Shown: piece after piece, positions 41,494 to 51,641 of the stretch
Position numbering within the stretch: the stretch's first letter is position 1
How the letters are laid out: each line of letters opens with the position of its first letter
Source: Marinilabiliales bacterium
GTDB taxonomy: Bacteria; Bacteroidota; Bacteroidia; Bacteroidales; ML635J-15
Reading direction: 5' to 3'
DNA length: 61,741 nucleotides
Assembly (NCBI GenBank): GCA_002869385.1
Contig: PKTB01000017.1
Span: 1 to 61,741, forward strand
Position numbers and translations under genes: made by a program
The notes under the pieces: generated by a model
Seen by the model: only the letters and a program-made list of their open reading frames with translations
The model's database searches: none
What the model was told of the DNA's origin: nothing

Positions 41494-42102
41494 TTATTTT
41501 ACATCTAAACTGATCATTTCTTTATCCTCCAAATATGCATTATACTCATCTCCCGATTCCATTCTTCAAACACCTGCAGGAGTTCCTGTAAAAATCAGAT
41601 CTCCTATTTTAAGTGTCATAAATTTTGAAACATATTCTATTATCTGAGAGAAGCCAAAAATCATATCAGAGGTATTTCCTTTTTGAACTATCTTTCCATT
41701 TCTTTGCAATGAAAAGTTCAAATTATTAATATCATCTACTTCTTCAATAGGTATAAATTCTGATAATACTGCAGAACCATCAAAAGCTTTAGATATTTCC
41801 CATGGGAGTCCTTTATCTTTGCAGTCTTGTTGAAGGTCACGAGCAGTTAAGTCCATGCCTAAACCAACAGCATCATAATATCTGTCTGCAAATTTAGCCT
41901 GAATATGTCTTCCTAATCTATTAATTCTGATTACAATCTCAATTTAGTGATGCACATTCTTAGAAAAATCGGGAAGAAAAAATACATTATTTCTTAGAAC
42001 CGCCGATTCAGGTTTCAAAAAGAATACAGGTCTATCAGGAAAATCAGAATTTAATTCTTTTATATGATTCTTGTAATTTCTACCTACACAAATTATTTTC
42101 AT
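41494..42102 (-). CDS. Fumarylacetoacetase-family hydrolase, two in-frame stops
   Basis: A 202-residue FAH-family protein, typical in length for the Bacteroidota type that hydrolyses 2-keto acids or acylpyruvates; the exact substrate is not determinable. It begins MKIICVGRNYKNHIKEL and has PVFFLKPESAVL, YYDAVGLGMDLTARDLQ, AFDGSAVL and LIFTGTPAGV. Two in-frame stops cut it: TAA 41944-41946 (codon 53) replaces the metal-binding Glu region (KNVHH-E-IEIVIRI), and TGA 41566-41568 (codon 179) replaces the Gly after GTPAGV. Both are single G-to-T changes. The reading frame is otherwise intact to TAA 41494-41496. Confidence 0.9.
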
Positions 42103-42117
42103 TTACCTATAAATTAA

Positions 42118-42147
42118 AATAAGCTCCCCATTATTGAGAAGCTTATT
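42118..42147 (-). terminator. Hairpin terminator of gcvT
   Basis: AATAAGCT and AGCTTATT pair across a loop with partial inner pairing. It lies just after the gcvT stop on the minus strand. Confidence 0.75.
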
Positions 42148-42153
42148 TATATA

Positions 42154-43275
42154 TTATTTTACAGCTGGTTTTTGGTCTATATAAATAGGGAGTTTTACTA
42201 CTTGAGCTTTTAATTTCTTATTACGAACTCCAATAAATATTTCAGTTCCAACTTTTCCGTATCCGCTTTTTAGGTATGCCATTCCAATACCCTTTTTCAT
42301 CATAGGAGACATTGTTCCTGAGGTTACCTCTCCAATTTCATTATCGTCAGCATCATAAATTAAATAGTGTTGACGTGGAATACCTCTATCTATCATTTCA
42401 AAACCTTTAAGCCTTTTTGTCGGTTTATCTTCTTTTAGTTTTTCATGATATTCTCTATTAATAAAGTCATTACCCTCAACGAACTTGGTTATCCAACCTA
42501 AACCTGCTTCTATTGGTGAAGTTGTATCATTAATATCATTACCGTAAATACAGAATCCCATTTCTAATCTTAAAGTATCTCTTGCACCTAACCCAACATT
42601 CTCAATACCATACTCTTTACCTGCTTCTAAAACAGCATTATAAAGTTTGTCTCCATCTGCATTATATGCATAGATCTCACAGCCACCAGCACCAGTATAA
42701 CCTGTAGTTGAAAATATCACTTCACCAATACCTGCAAAACTAATTTGTTTACAAGTATAATATTCCATATCAATAACATTATCGTTTGTTAGTTTTTGCA
42801 TAGCTTTGAGAGCGTAAGGACCCTGAACAGCTAGTTGACAAATATTATCTGATGCATTTTGTAATTCTTCACCTATTTTCAAACCCATTTCCTCTGCATT
42901 CTTAACACACCAATTCCAATCTTTCTCAATATTTGCAGCATTTACAACTAAAAGATAAGATTCTTCTGAAAATCTGTAAACTAACAAATCGTCAACAATA
43001 CCGCCTTGATCATTAGGGAAACATGAATATTGCACTTTCCCGTCAAACAAATCAGCTACATTATTACTTGTTACTTTCTGAATAAATGCAAATGCCTTGG
43101 GACCTTTAACCCAAAACTCTCCCATGTGAGACACATCAAACAAACCTATCTTCTCGCGACAAGCTATATGTTCATTATTAATTCCGGTAAACTCAATTGG
43201 CATATTGTATACTGCAAATTCAGCCATACGGGCTCCTGCAGCAATATGAAATTTTGTAAAAGCTGTTGTTTTCAT
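42154..43275 (-). CDS. gcvT: Aminomethyltransferase, glycine cleavage T protein
   Basis: Transfers the methylene group of glycine-derived aminomethyl-lipoyl H protein to tetrahydrofolate. The 373 residues carry [87 protein letters not shown] and [15 protein letters not shown]. At 43210-43212 the residue normally Gly in FAGYNMP is Val (FAVYNMP, GTA), which is one G-to-T change from GGA. The gene has no stop codon inside. No gcvH or gcvP is adjacent. Confidence 0.97.
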   Translation of the reverse strand: MKTTAFTKFHIAAGARMAEFAVYNMPIEFTGINNEHIACREKIGLFDVSHMGEFWVKGPKAFAFIQKVTSNNVADLFDGKVQYSCFPNDQGGIVDDLLVYRFSEESYLLVVNAANIEKDWNWCVKNAEEMGLKIGEELQNASDNICQLAVQGPYALKAMQKLTNDNVIDMEYYTCKQISFAGIGEVIFSTTGYTGAGGCEIYAYNADGDKLYNAVLEAGKEYGIENVGLGARDTLRLEMGFCIYGNDINDTTSPIEAGLGWITKFVEGNDFINREYHEKLKEDKPTKRLKGFEMIDRGIPRQHYLIYDADDNEIGEVTSGTMSPMMKKGIGMAYLKSGYGKVGTEIFIGVRNKKLKAQVVKLPIYIDQKPAVK

Positions 43276-43507
43276 CTAATAATCAATTAATAAATATTCC
43301 GAATACGTTTTGAAATTTTCTTCACAGCAAATTTAATTAAATTTAATTTAAATAAAAATGATATTTGTGTAATTATTGCTTGATAAATATCAGTGATTTA
43401 TTAAGGATAAAACACTCTTCCTAGCTAATGGTTTTGTAACCAGTAGCTATTTTTAGCCTACGAACCTAAAATATTTTTAAATAATTGTAGGGTTTTTAAA
43501 AATCTTA

Positions 43508-43515
43508 TATATTTG
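43508..43515 (+). promoter_or_regulatory. TTG-N20-TAnnTTTG promoter
   Basis: TATATTTG preceded by TTG (43485-43487) at 20-base spacing, 26 bases before the ATG at 43541. The 265-base gap to gcvT otherwise shows nothing that I recognise. Confidence 0.55.
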
Positions 43516-43540
43516 CACAAACAAAATAAATGCTACGAAA

Positions 43541-44278
43541 ATGAAAAGAAATTTAATTAGTATTATAACTTTAGCAATGCTAAGTTTGATAATTATTTCA
43601 TGTAACAACCAGGAAAGAAAAATTAACAAAGAAGGCGTTGAAAGTGACAAGATTTCTGTAAAATCATCTATTCTTGATGAATATGGTCAGCTTATGCCTA
43701 ATTGCAAGAATATGCTAACTGTTGATGTTGAAGGTATTGATATTGCAGATGCACTTGTATATATCGACAACGATGCTGGCGATGCCTATATGGAAACAGA
43801 AGGTGTTGGTCTTGTACCCTACGAAGCAAGTAATTCAATAAGTATGATCGTTAGTTTTGAAGAAGAAGGCGGAACAAAAGAATTTGAAGTTGCAGATAAA
43901 ACACCTGCTCCTCAGGTTAGATTCTTCAATGCTGAAACAAATGTTATTCAAGATTATGATATCGAGAATGTAACTGCTGTTGTTGTTGAAGTTGTTGCAG
44001 ATGATAAATTTGCTGAGCTATTCCCTGAAGACTCTGAATATGTAATCACCTCTTTCACAGCAAAGCAAATGAGAGGCGAAGAAGAACTAAACAGTATAAT
44101 TGTTGAATCTGATTACTCAAACAATCAGATTGATCTTTCAAACCTTCAGGAAAATGCACAAACTGATGATGTAATCGTAGTTAGTATTACAGGACTTCAA
44201 AGAATCGATTTTGAAGGAAATGCTCATGATGTAGAGATTCCTGAAAAAATGCAAGAAATAAATCTGACAGTTCAATAA
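43541..44278 (+). CDS. Lipoprotein with possible GldM-like C-terminal domain
   Basis: A lipobox (LSLIIISC) marks a lipoprotein of 245 residues. The central part resembles one immunoglobulin-like strand set; the C-terminal ~120 residues (VRFFNAETN..., YVITSFTAKQMRG, QTDDVIVVSITGLQRIDFEG) resemble the C-terminal domain of GldM, a T9SS/gliding motor component, in spacing of short strands. I regard this as suggestive only. It is a single-gene unit: promoter upstream, terminator at 44287-44311, and a repressor gene next. Confidence 0.6.
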   Translation: MKRNLISIITLAMLSLIIISCNNQERKINKEGVESDKISVKSSILDEYGQLMPNCKNMLTVDVEGIDIADALVYIDNDAGDAYMETEGVGLVPYEASNSISMIVSFEEEGGTKEFEVADKTPAPQVRFFNAETNVIQDYDIENVTAVVVEVVADDKFAELFPEDSEYVITSFTAKQMRGEEELNSIIVESDYSNNQIDLSNLQENAQTDDVIVVSITGLQRIDFEGNAHDVEIPEKMQEINLTVQ

Positions 44279-44286
44279 AAATATTT

Positions 44287-44311
44287 AAGACCCGTTAGGG
44301 TCTTTTTTTAA
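44287..44311 (+). terminator. Intrinsic terminator
   Basis: AAGACCC and GGGTCTT pair around GTTA, followed by a T run. It ends the lipoprotein gene at 44278. Confidence 0.88.
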
Positions 44312-44367
44312 CTCTAATTTGTTGATTAAATAAAGATCACTTAATTGATTATTTCAAAATCATTTCA

Positions 44368-44375
44368 TATATTTG
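44368..44375 (+). promoter_or_regulatory. TTG-N20-TAnnTTTG promoter of the S24 regulator
   Basis: TATATTTG with TTG (44345-44347) at 20-base spacing, ending 12 bases before the ATG at 44388. Confidence 0.55.
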
Positions 44376-44387
44376 TAAATAAAAAGT

Positions 44388-45191
44388 ATGAACCTATCGA
44401 ATAATCTAAAGACTTTAAGAAGATTAAGAAAACGCACTCAAGGTGAGGTTGCAAGTGCTATTAATGTACCTAGACCAACATATTCGGGTTATGAAAACAA
44501 TGTTAGCTATCCATCTATCGAGATATTAATTCGAATAAGTAAATATTATTCAGTAAGTATTGACATATTATTAAAGACTGACCTTTCAAAATTACGCGAT
44601 AGTGAAGTTAAACTTATTGAATCAGGTAATGACGCTTATATAGAAGGTTCTCTGATAAGAGTATTAACAAATACTGTAGACGCTCAAAACAATGAAAATA
44701 TTGAGCTTGTAAACATTAAAGCTAAAGCAGGTTATACCAGAGGTTTTGCTGATCCTGAGTTTATAAAGGTTCTTCCCAGTTTTCAACTACCTTTTCTATC
44801 AAAAGATAAAAAATATAGGACATTTCAAATTAGTGGAGATTCCATGCTTCCAATTCCGGATAAGTCATATGTAACAGGAGAATTTATTCAAAATTGGTTT
44901 TCACTTAAAGATGGTGACGCATGCATTGTTTTAACTCTTGATGATGGAATTGTATTTAAATGTGTTGAGAATAAGTTAAAATCACAAAAGAAACTAGGGG
45001 TTTATTCTTTAAATCCCGAATACGAACCCTATACAATTGATGCTTCAGACATTAAAGAAATCTGGAAATTCGTCAATTATATAAGCCCGGAAATGCCAAA
45101 TCCTCCAGATTCGGAAGAAATACTACATAATGAAATAGCAAATCTCAAAGAGGATATGCAGAAAATAATGAAAAAATTGGAGATAAAATAA
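44388..45191 (+). CDS. XRE-type HTH repressor with S24 (LexA-like) domain
   Basis: The N-terminal HTH_3 domain (residues 1-65, TQGEVASAINVPRPTYSGYENN) binds DNA. A C-terminal S24/LexA-like domain has the nucleophile Ser in the SGDSMLP motif and a general-base Lys in the downstream GIVFKCVENK segment. Such CI/LexA-like proteins are inactivated by self-cleavage when RecA filaments form, so it is a candidate damage-response regulator, possibly for the ImuC-type polymerase at 35532; that link is an inference. A C-terminal coiled coil (residues 240-267) could support dimerisation. An elaborate inverted repeat lies just after its stop. Confidence 0.87.
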   Translation: MNLSNNLKTLRRLRKRTQGEVASAINVPRPTYSGYENNVSYPSIEILIRISKYYSVSIDILLKTDLSKLRDSEVKLIESGNDAYIEGSLIRVLTNTVDAQNNENIELVNIKAKAGYTRGFADPEFIKVLPSFQLPFLSKDKKYRTFQISGDSMLPIPDKSYVTGEFIQNWFSLKDGDACIVLTLDDGIVFKCVENKLKSQKKLGVYSLNPEYEPYTIDASDIKEIWKFVNYISPEMPNPPDSEEILHNEIANLKEDMQKIMKKLEIK

Positions 45192-45192
45192 C

Positions 45193-45289
45193 TAATCGGT
45201 GGTTTCGAGAGCCTCAACCACCTTACCTAATTCTATGGAAGGTGGTTGAGGGCATTGAGGTACGAAATGCGTCTCGAAACCACCGATTA
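45193..45289. repeat. Nested inverted repeat forming a three-way junction
   Basis: The outer arms are perfect 18-base complements (45193-45210 and 45272-45289, core GGTGGTTTCGAGA / TCTCGAAACCACC). Inside lie a 13-base hairpin (45212-45224 with 45239-45251, CCTCAACCACCTT) and a 5-base hairpin (GCATT 45252-45256 with AATGC 45266-45270). The words GGTGGTT and AACCACC each occur twice, so two side-by-side hairpins are an alternative fold. It sits between the convergent genes ending at 45191 and 45292 and may terminate both, or be a REP-type or MITE-like mobile repeat. Confidence 0.85.
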
Positions 45290-45291
45290 AA

Positions 45292-46284
45292 TTATATTAT
45301 AAAACTTCCACTAATACTTCTAAAGTTATATACTTTGTTGACAATATCACCAAATAGGTCACATATTGAAATAACTTTAATCTTATCTGATTTTCCTTCT
45401 TTTATCGGGATAGAGTTTGTTGTAATAAACTCAACAATAGAGGATTTATTTATTCTTTCGTAAGCAGGGCCTGATAAAACAGGATGTGTTGCAACAACAC
45501 GAACAGATTTTGCACCTTTTTCCATCATTATATCTGATGCCATAGCTACAGTACCGGCTGTATCTACCATATCATCCATAATGATAACATTTTTATTCTC
45601 AACATCTCCAATAATCATCATCTCACCTACTACATTAGCTTTTTCTCTTGATTTATGTGCAATTGCCATATCACAACCAAGGAAGTGCGAGTAAGCTTTA
45701 GCTCTTTTAGAACCACCCATATCAGGTGAAGCAATAACCATATCATCCAATTCAAGACTTCTTAAATATGGTACAAAAAGTGAAGATGCATAAAGGTGGT
45801 CTACAGGGACATTAAAGAATCCTTGAATCTGATCTGCATGAAGATCCATAGTCATGACTCTATCAACTTTAGAAGCTGTCAGCAAATCTGCAACTAATTT
45901 AGCACCAATAGCAACACGTGGTTTATCTTTTCTGTCCTGACGAGCAAAACCAAAATAAGGTATTACTGCAACAACTTTATATGCTGATGCTCTTTTTGCA
46001 GCATCAATCATTAACATTAGTTCGAATAAATTATCAACTGGTGGAAAAGTACTCTGAATTAAAAATACTGTACATCCACGAACTGATTCATCAAGACTTG
46101 TAATAAATTCCCCATCACTAAAACGAGTAAAGCTACTTTTACCAAGCTCATACTGTTGTAAGGTATCAGTACTATTCCCTGCTGCAATATGCATTTCTGC
46201 CTGAGATTTGTTATATCCTTTAACGATTTCTTCGGCCAAATAACGACTGGCTGAACCTGCAAAAAATTTAATTGGTGACTGCAT
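45292..46284 (-). CDS. prs: Ribose-phosphate pyrophosphokinase
   Basis: Makes PRPP from ribose 5-phosphate and ATP for nucleotide and amino-acid synthesis. The 330 residues have the ATP and ribose-binding motifs FTRFSDGEF, FLIQSTFPPVDNLFELMLMIDAA, VIPYFGFARQDRKD, TMDLHADQIQGFF, IASPDMGGSKRA and the PRPP loop IIMDDMVDTAGT. The length slightly exceeds the usual ~315 because of a short N-terminal insertion (about residues 25-45). It is uninterrupted. Confidence 0.96.
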   Translation of the reverse strand: MQSPIKFFAGSASRYLAEEIVKGYNKSQAEMHIAAGNSTDTLQQYELGKSSFTRFSDGEFITSLDESVRGCTVFLIQSTFPPVDNLFELMLMIDAAKRASAYKVVAVIPYFGFARQDRKDKPRVAIGAKLVADLLTASKVDRVMTMDLHADQIQGFFNVPVDHLYASSLFVPYLRSLELDDMVIASPDMGGSKRAKAYSHFLGCDMAIAHKSREKANVVGEMMIIGDVENKNVIIMDDMVDTAGTVAMASDIMMEKGAKSVRVVATHPVLSGPAYERINKSSIVEFITTNSIPIKEGKSDKIKVISICDLFGDIVNKVYNFRSISGSFII

Positions 46285-46367
46285 TAGATTTTTAAGTTTA
46301 TAGTTTCAACAAAAGTAATTAAATCAATTTTTTTTATACGAGATTAGTACAATTTAAAGAATAAAAC

Positions 46368-46387
46368 TTTTCAACAGATGTTGAAAA
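46368..46387. promoter_or_regulatory. TTTTCAACA...TGTTGAAAA dyad upstream of the first adhesin gene
   Basis: TTTTCAACA (46368-46376) and TGTTGAAAA (46379-46387) are perfect 9-base arms separated by GA. The same arms recur upstream of the next adhesin gene (51642-51669). It lies 39 bases before the TATATTTG box at 46426, a position suited to a regulator. Confidence 0.5.
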
Positions 46388-46425
46388 ATATAAGTGGGGG
46401 ATTTATGATTTTACAAATATTATCG

Positions 46426-46433
46426 TATATTTG
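46426..46433 (+). promoter_or_regulatory. TAnnTTTG promoter box (TATATTTG)
   Basis: An exact match 64 bases upstream of the ATG at 46498. No TTG at the standard -33 spacing is visible, so a regulator could substitute for it. Confidence 0.45.
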
Positions 46434-46497
46434 TAATAATCAGGATATTAGCATTAATTTCAAATACAAAACTTTTTACACTTTTGCATAAAATTAT

Positions 46498-49400
46498 ATG
46501 ACAAAGAATATTATAAAATTAGGACAATTATTATTTACAATTATATTATCACTTTCTTTAAATGCTCAAGTTGTTTTTATTGAAACAATGGATGGCCATT
46601 TAGAAACATCTATTAGCACATGGGAAACTAACGATTATTATGACAATGATGAGCTCACAATGTCAGGAACCGGTGAGATGAGCGATTCAGACAAATCGGA
46701 CGGATACTTTGCAGCATATGGAGATAATTCAGGAAATTGCAATGTTTATTTAAACAGTTCAGGCGAATATTTTCAAATCGAAGGAATTAATACAACTGGG
46801 TTTAGTTATTTGGAACTATCTTTTGGGATAAAGAAAAGTACTGGAGGAGACAATGGCACAAATTTACAAGTATCCTATAGTACTGATGGCTCAAGCTGGA
46901 CTAATGTAAGTACAGGCGGAATTTATCCTACAGGTCCTAGCTCAACTACATCATGGCATTATGTAAGTCTTTCTGGGTTTATTCCAGAAACTTCATCACT
47001 TTATATACGTTTTACTTCACTCGATGCATCCGAAGAGTTCCATATTGATGATATCAGAATTACAAAACCGGCATTAATTGTTGAAAGTTATGATCTATCT
47101 GCATACGGTGATACAATTTTATTAGGAGAAAATCCCATTTTATATCTGTTTTCAATCGAAGCTATTTCAACAGAAGTTACAATAAATGCTATAGAAATTT
47201 TAAATACGTTTGATGCTAATGATTTTGAAACATTCATTTATTTATGGGATATCGATTATGCGTCGATGACCTATACTTCCCCTTTTAGAGGTTATCATCC
47301 AAGTTTAGGCACATATTTGTATGATTTTAATGCAGATGATCCTTTTCTTGAACCATTTACCTTATCAGATAACAAACAATATTTTTGCCTTGTACACGAA
47401 GTGAACACTTATGCAACTGACGAAAACACTTTTCAAACAAGTGCAATCCCTTGCAGTAATTTGACCTATACAGTTGATGATGGTTTAACTCCGCATGAAG
47501 TTTCAAATGCTACTGACGGTTTAGTTTACACAATTAAAAGACCGAATTTAATTTGTCCTATCACCAGCATATCCGGTCTTAATTATAGTGTTACCAATGG
47601 CCCAAGCACTGAACAAACCTTTACAATCAAAGGTGATTATTTAGTATCAAATCTAACAATAACTGCACCTACCAATTACGAAATCTCAGAAACTTCAGGA
47701 TCCGGTTTTACAAATTCTATCGTTTTATCTCCAACAGAAAATAAAGTAGCAACAAGAACAATATATGTACGATTAAAAGCCGGTCTATCAGAAGGAACAT
47801 ATAATAATGAAGATATTACAATAACATGTGATTATAATGACGGTGAGACAGTTACATGTAATGGAACAGTATATAAACCAATAATAAATATTTCGGAAAC
47901 AACACTAAATGGCTTTGAGTACAATTATAATAGCGGACCAAGCACCTCACAACAATTTACTGTCAATGGAAATTATTTGATTGACGATATTGTTATAAAT
48001 GCTCCAACGAATTATGAAATTTCTGAAGACAATTCTACTTTCTCAGGATCAATATCATTGACTCCGGTTTCCAACACAGTAACAACAACTACGATATATG
48101 TTCGTTTAAAATCAGGACTTATACCTTCCGAATACAATTTAGAAGATATTGTTTTATCAAGCAGTGAGGCAGATAGTAAATATGTTGAATGTAATGGACA
48201 GGTAATTATACCGGAAGTAACTAATTTAACTGTAGGTTGTAAAACCAATACCAGTGCAGAAATAAGCTGGACAGAACCTGTTGGCAGCTATGATGGCGTT
48301 ATAATTGCAATCAGGCATCATAATACATTTTATCCACACGAAATTACAGATGGAACTGACACTTCAACACTAATTGCAAATGCAGAATTTGGTTCAGGAA
48401 CAGAATTTGGAATAGCAGAGCCTCCCTCTAGCTATGTTGTATATAAAGGATCTGGAAACTCACTTACTATAAGCGGTTTAACTAGTGGTGAGACATACAA
48501 TATTAAGGCATACACATATACCGGAAACTATTGGTCTGACGATATTGATTGTCAATTAGCATCAATTCACAATGTTTATGTTCCACAGATAAATTCTGCA
48601 ACAAGATACGATTCAAATGCTGAATCAGACTTGTATTGGACAAATCCTACAGATTGTTATGATGATATTTTGGTTGTCTGTAAGCATAATTCAGCGGTAA
48701 GTTCAAGCCCGACTGGTGATGGTTCAAGTTACAATGCAAATTCAACATTTGGTTCAGGAACAGATATTGGCAGCGGTGAGTTTGTTGTCTATTCAGGAAC
48801 AGGAAATTCATCAACAATTACCGGTTTGACAAATGGAGAAACATATTATGCAAAAATATTTACAAGAAGTAATGACGAATGGTCAGAAGGTGTAGAATTA
48901 ATTCTATATCCTGATAATGGGACAATTTTCACAAAAGGAGATCTCGCAATAATTGGTGTCAATAGCTATTACAAAGAGTTTACATTTATTTCATTTGTTG
49001 ATATTCTCAAAGGAACAACTATTGATTTTACTGACAATGGTTGGCAGGAAGAAAACCCTGACAGCTGGGGTACTATTGAAGGAGTAATTAGATTGAAGCG
49101 TATTTCGGGTGGGACTTTACCAGCCGGTACCAGTATTACTATTTTAAAAAATGCTGGTATGGGAAGTAGCGAAAGTGATTTTGATGTCTATGTTAATGGT
49201 GTGGACCAGTTAGGGGCAAACTGGAGTATTGAAATGTTAAATACAAGCCAAGGTCTTGGTTTTAACATCAATCCATTTGACGAAATATGGCTTATGCAGG
49301 GTGGTGCATGGTTAGAAAATGACCTGACTACCGATCCTGATAACGATGATGATGTTTATACCGGTAATGTTTTTTATGGTTTCACTGCTACAGGCTGGGG

Positions 49401-51249
49401 TACAGGAATTTCTTATAATAAATCTGATTTATATCCAGGTTGCGACTGCTTTAATACTGATGTAACAGGAAAAGCCTATAATTCAAGAATAAAATACACT
49501 GGCTCATTAACAAGTGCAACAAAGCTAGAATGGATAACCAGATTTAATAACGAAGCAAACTGGCAAGTATATAGCAGCGATTTCAATTACGATAATGCAT
49601 CTCCTCAACACAGAACAACAGGTTTAACTATCAGTATTGATAATGGCGATTTCGAAAGTGGTATCTGGACAGGTACTCAAAATACCGACTGGTTTGATTG
49701 TGGAAATTGGCATGATTTAACAGTTCCGGATGAAGGAACTGATGTTGTTATCAAAAATTCTTCTCCTTTAAATTATGATGAAATAGATAATGTTGGCAAT
49801 GCAGTTTGCAACAATTTAACAATTGATAGTGGTTATGATTTATATTTATACGCCGGAAATAATCTTGAAGTTAATGGAGATTTTCTTAACAATGGAGACT
49901 TTAGCACTATAGGAGCTGCAACAATTCAATTTTATGGAAATTGTATCAACAATGATAATGCTGCCTTTTTTGATTCCGAAGTATCATTTCTTTCAGATGA
50001 ACAGCAATCAATAAAATGTAATGGAACAGCATTTGATGATATTATCTTTAATAATATTAATAGTGGAGATTCTGACATTATTCTTTTAGATGATTTAACT
50101 GTTGCTAATTCGGCAACATTTACCAACGGAATTGTAAACACCGGGACAAATAAGTTTATTTTTGGTTTTACTGCAAGTTCAAATGAAGGAACAGGTACTA
50201 GTTTTGTTGACGGAACCGTTGAAAAAATTAATTTTAGTACTCCATTTACTTTTCCTACAGGTGATGTCGTTAACAGAGACCTTGGTTTACCTAGTGATCC
50301 TCAAACTTACAAAATTTGGGCTCCCTTTACTGCTGATCCTGCTGCAGCAACGACTGTCAATGTTAAATATTCATTCAGCACTCCAGAAGTTGATTATTCA
50401 CACGGCGCACCTCTAACCCACACAAGTGGACGCGAATACTGGCTGGTAAACTCATCTCAGGATTTAGATATTTCATTATATTGGAAAAACAATAATACAT
50501 GCGAGATACACGATTTCTGTAATAATGGTTCCCAACTCGAACATTTAACAGTTGCTTATTGGGACACTAATTGGAAAGATGCTGGTGGTGATGCTACATC
50601 CGAATCAACAATAACAGGAAGTATATCCTCTAGTACAAGTATTCCATTTGGAGCAAAGAGCCAGGGTATAATTACTTTTGGCGGTAAGGATCCTGCTATC
50701 CCACTACCAATTGAGCTAATTAAATTTGAAGCTACATGTATTGAAAACACTACTCAAATTAAGTGGACAACAGCAAATGAAACAAACAACGATTATTTTA
50801 TTCTAGAGAAATCTTCTGATGCATATAACTGGTCCCAAATTGCACTTATAAATGGTCAAGGAAATTCAAACAATAAAACAAATTATAGCTTTACAGATAA
50901 CAAACAATTTGATGGAGAAAACTATTACAGATTAAAACAAGTAAACTATGATAAAACTTATCAGATATCTAAAATTATTTCGATAAACTGTTTTATTGAT
51001 GCATCTGATATAAACATATTACCTAATCCAGCTAAGAATGTACTATACATTACATCAAACCAACAGCATACAAGGCCAATTAAATATGAAGTTTATGATA
51101 TTTCAGGTAAAATAGTACTATCAGATTATCTTGATTTTCAAACTAATACCAAAAATGCAATTGATATTAGCTTTCTCGATAGCGGAATATATTGTATCTC
51201 TTTAAATACATGCACTTTAAAAACTCTTAAAAGGTTTGTAAAACAATAA
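46498..51249 (+). CDS. Giant T9SS-secreted adhesin-like protein with Ig-like and FN3 modules
   Basis: A 1583-residue exported protein. Signal peptide (1-24), a MAM-like/choice-of-anchor beta domain (~25-195), a further beta region, then two Ig-like modules (about residues 360-455 and 465-570) with the signature GPSTEQTF...TNYEISE...TIYVRLKAGL. Two FN3-like units (~575-810) follow, then a domain beginning KGDLAIIGVNSY with TTIDFTDNGWQEENPDSW, and a segment WTGTQNTDWFDCGNWHDL shared with the next gene. The T9SS tail (INILPNPAKNVLYITS...SGIYCISLN) closes it. It is uninterrupted and is the paralogue that shows which residue the next gene lost at 56764. Confidence 0.9.
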   Translation: MTKNIIKLGQLLFTIILSLSLNAQVVFIETMDGHLETSISTWETNDYYDNDELTMSGTGEMSDSDKSDGYFAAYGDNSGNCNVYLNSSGEYFQIEGINTTGFSYLELSFGIKKSTGGDNGTNLQVSYSTDGSSWTNVSTGGIYPTGPSSTTSWHYVSLSGFIPETSSLYIRFTSLDASEEFHIDDIRITKPALIVESYDLSAYGDTILLGENPILYLFSIEAISTEVTINAIEILNTFDANDFETFIYLWDIDYASMTYTSPFRGYHPSLGTYLYDFNADDPFLEPFTLSDNKQYFCLVHEVNTYATDENTFQTSAIPCSNLTYTVDDGLTPHEVSNATDGLVYTIKRPNLICPITSISGLNYSVTNGPSTEQTFTIKGDYLVSNLTITAPTNYEISETSGSGFTNSIVLSPTENKVATRTIYVRLKAGLSEGTYNNEDITITCDYNDGETVTCNGTVYKPIINISETTLNGFEYNYNSGPSTSQQFTVNGNYLIDDIVINAPTNYEISEDNSTFSGSISLTPVSNTVTTTTIYVRLKSGLIPSEYNLEDIVLSSSEADSKYVECNGQVIIPEVTNLTVGCKTNTSAEISWTEPVGSYDGVIIAIRHHNTFYPHEITDGTDTSTLIANAEFGSGTEFGIAEPPSSYVVYKGSGNSLTISGLTSGETYNIKAYTYTGNYWSDDIDCQLASIHNVYVPQINSATRYDSNAESDLYWTNPTDCYDDILVVCKHNSAVSSSPTGDGSSYNANSTFGSGTDIGSGEFVVYSGTGNSSTITGLTNGETYYAKIFTRSNDEWSEGVELILYPDNGTIFTKGDLAIIGVNSYYKEFTFISFVDILKGTTIDFTDNGWQEENPDSWGTIEGVIRLKRISGGTLPAGTSITILKNAGMGSSESDFDVYVNGVDQLGANWSIEMLNTSQGLGFNINPFDEIWLMQGGAWLENDLTTDPDNDDDVYTGNVFYGFTATGWGTGISYNKSDLYPGCDCFNTDVTGKAYNSRIKYTGSLTSATKLEWITRFNNEANWQVYSSDFNYDNASPQHRTTGLTISIDNGDFESGIWTGTQNTDWFDCGNWHDLTVPDEGTDVVIKNSSPLNYDEIDNVGNAVCNNLTIDSGYDLYLYAGNNLEVNGDFLNNGDFSTIGAATIQFYGNCINNDNAAFFDSEVSFLSDEQQSIKCNGTAFDDIIFNNINSGDSDIILLDDLTVANSATFTNGIVNTGTNKFIFGFTASSNEGTGTSFVDGTVEKINFSTPFTFPTGDVVNRDLGLPSDPQTYKIWAPFTADPAAATTVNVKYSFSTPEVDYSHGAPLTHTSGREYWLVNSSQDLDISLYWKNNNTCEIHDFCNNGSQLEHLTVAYWDTNWKDAGGDATSESTITGSISSSTSIPFGAKSQGIITFGGKDPAIPLPIELIKFEATCIENTTQIKWTTANETNNDYFILEKSSDAYNWSQIALINGQGNSNNKTNYSFTDNKQFDGENYYRLKQVNYDKTYQISKIISINCFIDASDINILPNPAKNVLYITSNQQHTRPIKYEVYDISGKIVLSDYLDFQTNTKNAIDISFLDSGIYCISLNTCTLKTLKRFVKQ

Positions 51250-51641
51250 TAAAAGCAATCTTGCATTTGGGAAACAAATAAGACCAGTAGCTCAAATATC
51301 CATAAGCTCACATCAGCAGACTACCAGATATAGGCTAATAAATTAAATAATTAGTTTTTGGCGGGATTTTTTTCATGAAAATCATGACAAAAACATTTAT
51401 AAGCTAAAACTTTTCAATGAAAAATAAATAAACACTCACTAATCAAATAAAGAGGGACAATAACATGATAATAATCATATAAATCATGTAAAACATATCA
51501 AAAACAAGAAAATTTATTGTTTATAAGCACAATCTTCAAAAAAACGAAATATTTCGACTAATATATTTACATATTATCACTTTATATGAATTAGCATAAT
51601 ATTATCCGAAATTTCATATAAAATTATTGGCTGAAACATTA

